Shown here: one piece after another, positions 60,273-64,000 of the stretch
How the letters are laid out: every line of letters starts with the position of its first letter
Position numbering within the stretch: the first letter of the stretch is position 1
Source: Geosiphon pyriformis
Lineage: Eukaryota; Glomeromycota; Glomeromycetes; Archaeosporales; Geosiphonaceae
Direction of reading: 5' to 3'
DNA length: 64,000 bases
NCBI GenBank assembly: GCA_016748015.1
Contig: JAAOMT010000602.1
Span: forward strand, 417,232-481,231
Notes under the pieces: generated by a model
Told to the model about the DNA's origin: nothing
Database searches by the model: none
The model's input: only the letters and a program-made list of their open reading frames with translations
Made by a program: the position numbers and the translations under genes

Positions 60273-61246
60273 TATTACCAGAAGCTTTTAGTCTCTTTTT
60301 TTGAATGTTGTTACTGTTTGTCTGTTGCTAATTTCACATTTTCTGAAAACAATTGAATCTCCAATAACTGAATTTATCTTCAAATTATTTCTTATAATTT
60401 AAACTGCTAGGCTTATAAGTAGAATGGCCAATTCTGTGCCAGTTACTTTATGTAATTATGTTATAGTAAACATTAACTCTTTTCCAGGAATTACTCATCT
60501 GAAAGCTCACTAAAAATGTGTAGTTACTTTGCTGTGAAAGTCAACTCTTCTACAGAAATCTCATCTATAGGCTACTTTAATAATTATGATAAAAAAAATA
60601 AAAGAAAAATAAAAGAAATATAAAAGAAATAGAATTTTGTCAAGAGAAACGTTTTCTATCTAGGCCTGGAGTCACTAACAAATTACTGAAATTGGTAGCT
60701 AATTAATTTCAAAATGTTAGTTGTGTTAAGAGAATTTCAAGTATAATAATCAAAGGATTTGGTTTTCAAATATTTAATTTTTATTTGAATGTGTAGAAAA
60801 TAATTTGTTCTAATTAAGATATCTAAAGTAAAATACTATGGTAAGATACTATGGGAAGATACATTTTCTTGAAAAGAGAAGCTCTTTTTTTATACAACTT
60901 GTTGTAGTACTAGTCTTTGAACTTGCACTTTTCTCTTTGCTACAATTTTTGGTAAACTAAAAATACATTTTGGTGAACTACAAGTTATTTCACTGAACTA
61001 TTGATTATTTCGGCCAATTTTCATTAATTTCGGCGAATTTTGACTATATTAAATGGTTCAGGGTATTGTGTAATTTAATCATCTTAATTTCTATGGTACA
61101 AATCGGGTTATTGATTGAGTAATAAAATCTGATAATTTAATTAAATAATAAGTGATAATCGAAATAGTAATAATATGTGCTATTTAATAATAGGAATTAT
61201 GAGGGTAATTTTATGCTAATTAATAGCTAAAATTCTACTGGTAACA
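60273..61246 (-). repeat. Solo LTR of the TE7 family, inverted inside the TE7 5' LTR
   Basis: On + TATTACCAGAAG to CTGGTAACA, flanked by GTAG (60269-60272 and 61247-61250). Its reverse complement matches the host LTR along its length. Together they form a near-palindrome with arms of about 600 bp. Confidence 0.88.
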
Positions 61247-61537
61247 GTAGTCTACAGATGAGATTCTTGTAGAAAAGTTGACTTTTATAACAAAGTAACT
61301 ACACATTTTAGTGGGTTTCCAAATGAGCAATTCCTGAAAAAGAGTTGATATTTACTACACAAAGTAACTGGCATAGAATTGGCCATTTTACTTATAAGCC
61401 CAGCAGTTCAAATTATAGAAGATAATTTGAAGATAAATTCAGTTATTGGAAATTTAACTGCTTCCAGAAAACGTAAAATTAGCAACAGACAGATATTAAC
61501 AACAGTCAAAAAAAGAAACCAAAAATCTCTGGTAATA

Positions 61538-61560
61538 TTTAGTGCTCTTCCACAGAAATA
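61538..61560 (+). other. TE7 primer-binding region
   Basis: TTTAGTGCTCTTCCACAG, close to the main family's TTTGGTGCTC, with one G-to-A change. Confidence 0.6.
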
Positions 61561-61582
61561 ATACAGCAATAACAACTTTAAA

Positions 61583-63038
61583 GTGGCAATCACATCAGAC
61601 ACAACAATTCTAGAATATTATCAGTCAATTTACATTCACTGCAAGCAAAGATTCAATATCCAAGACAGAATTGAAATTTTCAAGAAATTATTATACCAAT
61701 ACATTGAAAACTGTATTAACAATAATCTTTTTAGAAATTACAATCTTTTAGAAGTTAGAAACAACCTCTACAATAATTTATTACACTACTTACAATTAGA
61801 AACTGAAGACCTTAACAGTAAAACACTTGTTATCTACTTCCAAAAACTTAATTTTAACATTATTCAGTATTGTAAAAAAAAATATCCAGTACAATCCAAA
61901 TATTCTGTTAACTTTGAATTAGAACCAAAAAACAGCAACAACAGAAAACAGAAAGAGAAAATTTGAGTTAGCCATACAACTTACAACACACCAAAAACAA
62001 CTGTTAAACACTTACAAACACCTGAACAAAGAACCAGTGTCAAATTACCACTTTTTATTACACTATTTCCAATTTTATTTGCTTAATCACAAACACCAAA
62101 TTCACTACTTATCTATTTTCAAGACTAGAAATTTTTCAGTTATCTAAAAGTTTTATTTAACAGCAGAAATCAATAACAACCAGCACCAATCTTCTTAATT
62201 ATTTACAGAAAAATGAAAGTAATTATTCAGAAAACTTGAAAAGTGAAAAAACTGAATCAGAACAAGAAGAAACCACAAAAAATAAAGAAAAAATAACAAC
62301 TGCTTACATTGCAAAGATTTCAAAATTCACTAGAAAAGATAATGATACTGGCTTTCAAGAATGGCTTAACAAGATTCAGAAAACAGAAGATGCAAATAAA
62401 TAGACAGCAGCAAGAATATTAAAAGCTATTTCATACTTTCTTTAAGAAACAGCAGAAAAATAGTTTGAAAACTTAAATAACCTTTTTGAAAACTGGCAAG
62501 TATTCAAAGATGCTTTTATATAACAATTTACTAACAACAACATCTCTATTACTTTCCAAAATTGCTTTCACAATATTAAACAAAAACCAAGTAAATTAGT
62601 TATGACTTACTTAAGAAAGTTCAACAAACTTCTCAGAAGAATTCACCAATTAGAAACTAATAAATACTATTTGGATGTCTAAATCTTGAATCAATTCATT
62701 GCTGAATTAAAAGATAAATTCATAAAAAAAGTGTGTTTACATTCATTTAAAGATTTGGTTACTGTTATTCAACATGCAAAGAATTATAAAATGACTATAG
62801 AAGAAGCCAACTGCATAAAACTTGTAAATCTTGCTATTGGAAAAACCAGCTTAGCAGCTAAAAAAAAATTGACCAACTCACAAAAAAAGTTGAAAACTAT
62901 TTTACCAATCAACAACAACAGCAATAATCACAAAAATATTAGCCACTATTACAGTTTAAGAATTTAGCAAAAAGAATCATAAAAATAATACAAACTATTC
63001 AATCATAATATAGCACAGTAATAATCTTAGAAAGGTAA
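61583..63038 (+). pseudogene. gag: TE7 Gag, broken and truncated
   Basis: Starts at GTG (61583), preceded by an in-frame TAA (61556-61558) and no ATG. N-terminal domain open to 61963. After a break, the capsid starts near 62305 (YIAKISKFTRKDNDTGFQEW) with stops where relatives have Trp, Gln or Asn codons. The C-terminal capsid is open 62686-62967. No knuckle is seen before the TE8 junction. Confidence 0.82.
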
Positions 63039-63052
63039 TGATTAACATAGTA

Positions 63053-63144
63053 GCAAACACCATCTCGCGATAGTGGCAAGCACCAGTTCACAATAGCAGC
63101 CAACACTAACTGGTGATAGCAGCAAACATCAGGTTGAAATATCA
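63053..63144 (+). repeat. 23-bp tandem repeat, four units
   Basis: Units start GCAAACACC, GCAAGCACC, GCCAACACT and GCAAACATC at 63053, 63076, 63099 and 63122; most end in ATAG plus 1-2 bases. Confidence 0.85.
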
Positions 63145-63175
63145 AAAAGAAAGTATTTTCTCGTAGAACTACAAA

Positions 63176-63198
63176 CATGTATATATACAGTAGTTTTA
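63176..63198 (+). promoter_or_regulatory. TATA box of the TE8 LTR
   Basis: CATGTATATATACAGTAG, close to TATATAGCAGTAG in the main family's LTRs. Confidence 0.6.
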
Positions 63199-63817
63199 AT
63201 ATTGGGAAATAAAAAAAAAATCAAGTAATAAAAATAATAACTTATCAAGCAACAGATCCAATTTTATCCAACAAACCCCACTTTAAATCATACTTTCAAA
63301 TTAAATATCCCAAGAAACCTTTAAAAATCAAAAAAAAATGAAAAAGAATATTTAAAACGGAACTATCACAACCCAAAGTATTAAGAAACTTACTTGTATT
63401 ATTTATTGAATGAAACTATTATTCATCAACTGAATCCCTTGGAAAAATAATCCTTAATCAAGATTATTCATGTTGTTACTAATTGATAAAAGCTTTATTG
63501 TGAGAATTAGAAAAGCGCTAAAGACCATTAACATTCTGTGTTTCTAGATTAGAGAAACACATCAGGCAATTGCAAGGATAGCCTCAGAGAAGACCCCAGA
63601 CAGTGGGTAGATTTCAGTTCAGCCTCTGAGAAGGAGTACATAAACACACACAACAATCAAGAATTAAAGAATAACTTACATTGCAACAGTAAAAAGAAAG
63701 CCTTCAGTATAACAGTGACATTATTACACAAATAGAATTGAGGAACTCACGAAAGACTGATTGCAATTAAAGTGGGATATCAGCAATTAAATATAACAAG
63801 AAAACCATCCCATAACA

Positions 63818-63840
63818 TTTGGTGAACCCTATGAGGAAAG
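63818..63840 (+). other. TE8 primer-binding region
   Basis: TTTGGTGAACCCTATGAGG after the LTR; shares TTTGGTG with the other families and CCTATGAGG with TE3. Confidence 0.6.
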
Positions 63841-63899
63841 AAAATCAAAAAGGAAATAATAATTAGCAATAATTCATTGCTAAAAAGAAAAAGACAAAA

Positions 63900-64000
63900 G
63901 TGGTGACAAAAACCCCTAATCTTACTGTTCTTGAATTCTGCCGTGCTATTTACACACAAAATCAGAGTGATCTTGGATTACCAGAAGGGTGTTGTCCAGC
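63900..64000 (+). CDS. gag: TE8 Gag N-terminus, runs off the window
   Basis: Begins GTG GTG ACA, preceded in frame by TAA at 63870-63872 and no ATG. It reads VLEFCRAIYTQNQSDLGLPE, which fits the Gag N-terminal domain of the other elements (compare the FxxxLFQxYxQxLGL pattern of TE3 and TE6). Open to the window end, so intactness cannot be judged. Confidence 0.6.
   Translation, partial: MVTKTPNLTVLEFCRAIYTQNQSDLGLPEGCCP

Larger units (their letters stand above)
59659..61537 (+). repeat. TE7 5' LTR, interrupted by an inverted solo LTR
   Basis: TGTTACCAG at 59659 to CTGGTAATA at 61537. Removing 60273-61250 leaves about 901 bp. The outer halves join at GTAG and align with the reverse complement of the insert across the same point. 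Confidence 0.85.
59659..63038 (+). mobile_element. TE7: Ty3/Gypsy element of a second family, 5' part
   Basis: 5' LTR, primer-binding region and gag. It interrupts TE2 RNase H; the left flank ATGT (59655-59658) is the candidate duplication, but the right end is outside the window. Cut on the right by TE8. Gag aligns domain by domain with the main family but is clearly diverged. Confidence 0.82.
63039..63817 (+). repeat. TE8 5' LTR
   Basis: The right end CCCATAACA, followed by TTTGGTGAACC, is clear. The left end is uncertain; TGATTAAC at 63039 is the best candidate and does not mirror the right end well. Contains a 23-bp tandem array and a TATA box. Different family from the other LTRs. Confidence 0.65.

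Noticed and set aside
59659-61246. Foldback/TIR DNA transposon with arms of about 600 bp
   Set aside because: The inner arm and loop form a complete LTR (TG...CA-type ends) flanked by GTAG duplications inside another LTR of the same family, and a primer-binding region plus gag follow at 61538. A nested inverted solo LTR explains it without a transposase.
59659-63038. DIRS-like element with inverted terminal repeats
   Set aside because: The gag, primer-binding region and 4-bp duplications are those of Ty3-type elements; no tyrosine recombinase was seen.
1-63038. Alternative genetic code with TGA read as Trp
   Set aside because: TGG is also used for Trp in the same copies, and TAA, TAG and frameshifts are equally common. 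G-to-A decay explains the TGA codons.

Overview
The window is a graveyard of nested retrotransposons in a very A+T-rich eukaryotic genome. I find no intact host gene, no tRNA or rRNA, and no bacterial signature. The retroelements and LINE-type ORF1 proteins resemble those I know from arbuscular mycorrhizal fungi (Glomeromycotina such as Rhizophagus or Gigaspora). That assignment rests on recalled family resemblance and base composition, not on a search.

Layout. (1) 1-8503: TE1, a decayed Ty3/Gypsy element on +, entering from the left and ending with its 3' LTR. (2) 8504-9990: ORF1 of a LINE on the minus strand (LINE-A). (3) About 10.0-11.7 kb: extremely A+T-rich, no gene seen. (4) 11.7-13507: a related LINE ORF1 on + (LINE-B), cut by TE2. 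(5) 13508-59658: TE2 (+), a Ty3 element split into pieces. Its 5' LTR holds a solo LTR (13592-14615). Its coding region is cut by TE3 (19232-29364, minus) and by TE4 (30007-58201, minus). TE4 is in turn cut by TE5 (from 33962, minus), and TE5 by TE6 (42150-52387, minus). (6) 59659-63038: TE7 (+), a different Ty3 family inserted in TE2, with an inverted solo LTR inside its own 5' LTR. (7) About 63039 to the end: the LTR and gag start of TE8 (+), inserted in TE7. The nest is five deep: LINE-B > TE2 > TE4 > TE5 > TE6. Most insertions can be read to the base from 4-bp target duplications.

The main family (TE1-TE6) encodes one long Gag-Pol frame in the order Gag (with CCHC knuckle), aspartic protease, a cysteine-rich putative zinc module, a trimeric-type dUTPase domain with all five motifs, reverse transcriptase, RNase H, integrase, and a C-terminal tail that stops just before the polypurine tract. 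The Cys-rich module plus dUTPase between protease and RT is the most notable feature. It occurs in all six copies, so it is an inherited part of the family. The gag frames of TE2, TE3, TE6, TE7 and TE8 have no AUG at their start, only a conserved GTG.

All main-family copies carry stops and frameshifts, mostly explainable by C-to-T and G-to-A changes. TE3, TE5 and TE6 are the best preserved. TE1 and TE2 are the most decayed. The + strand ORFs inside the minus-strand elements are shadows. Domain boundaries are by-eye estimates good to a few tens of bases; LTR ends and target duplications were read directly.
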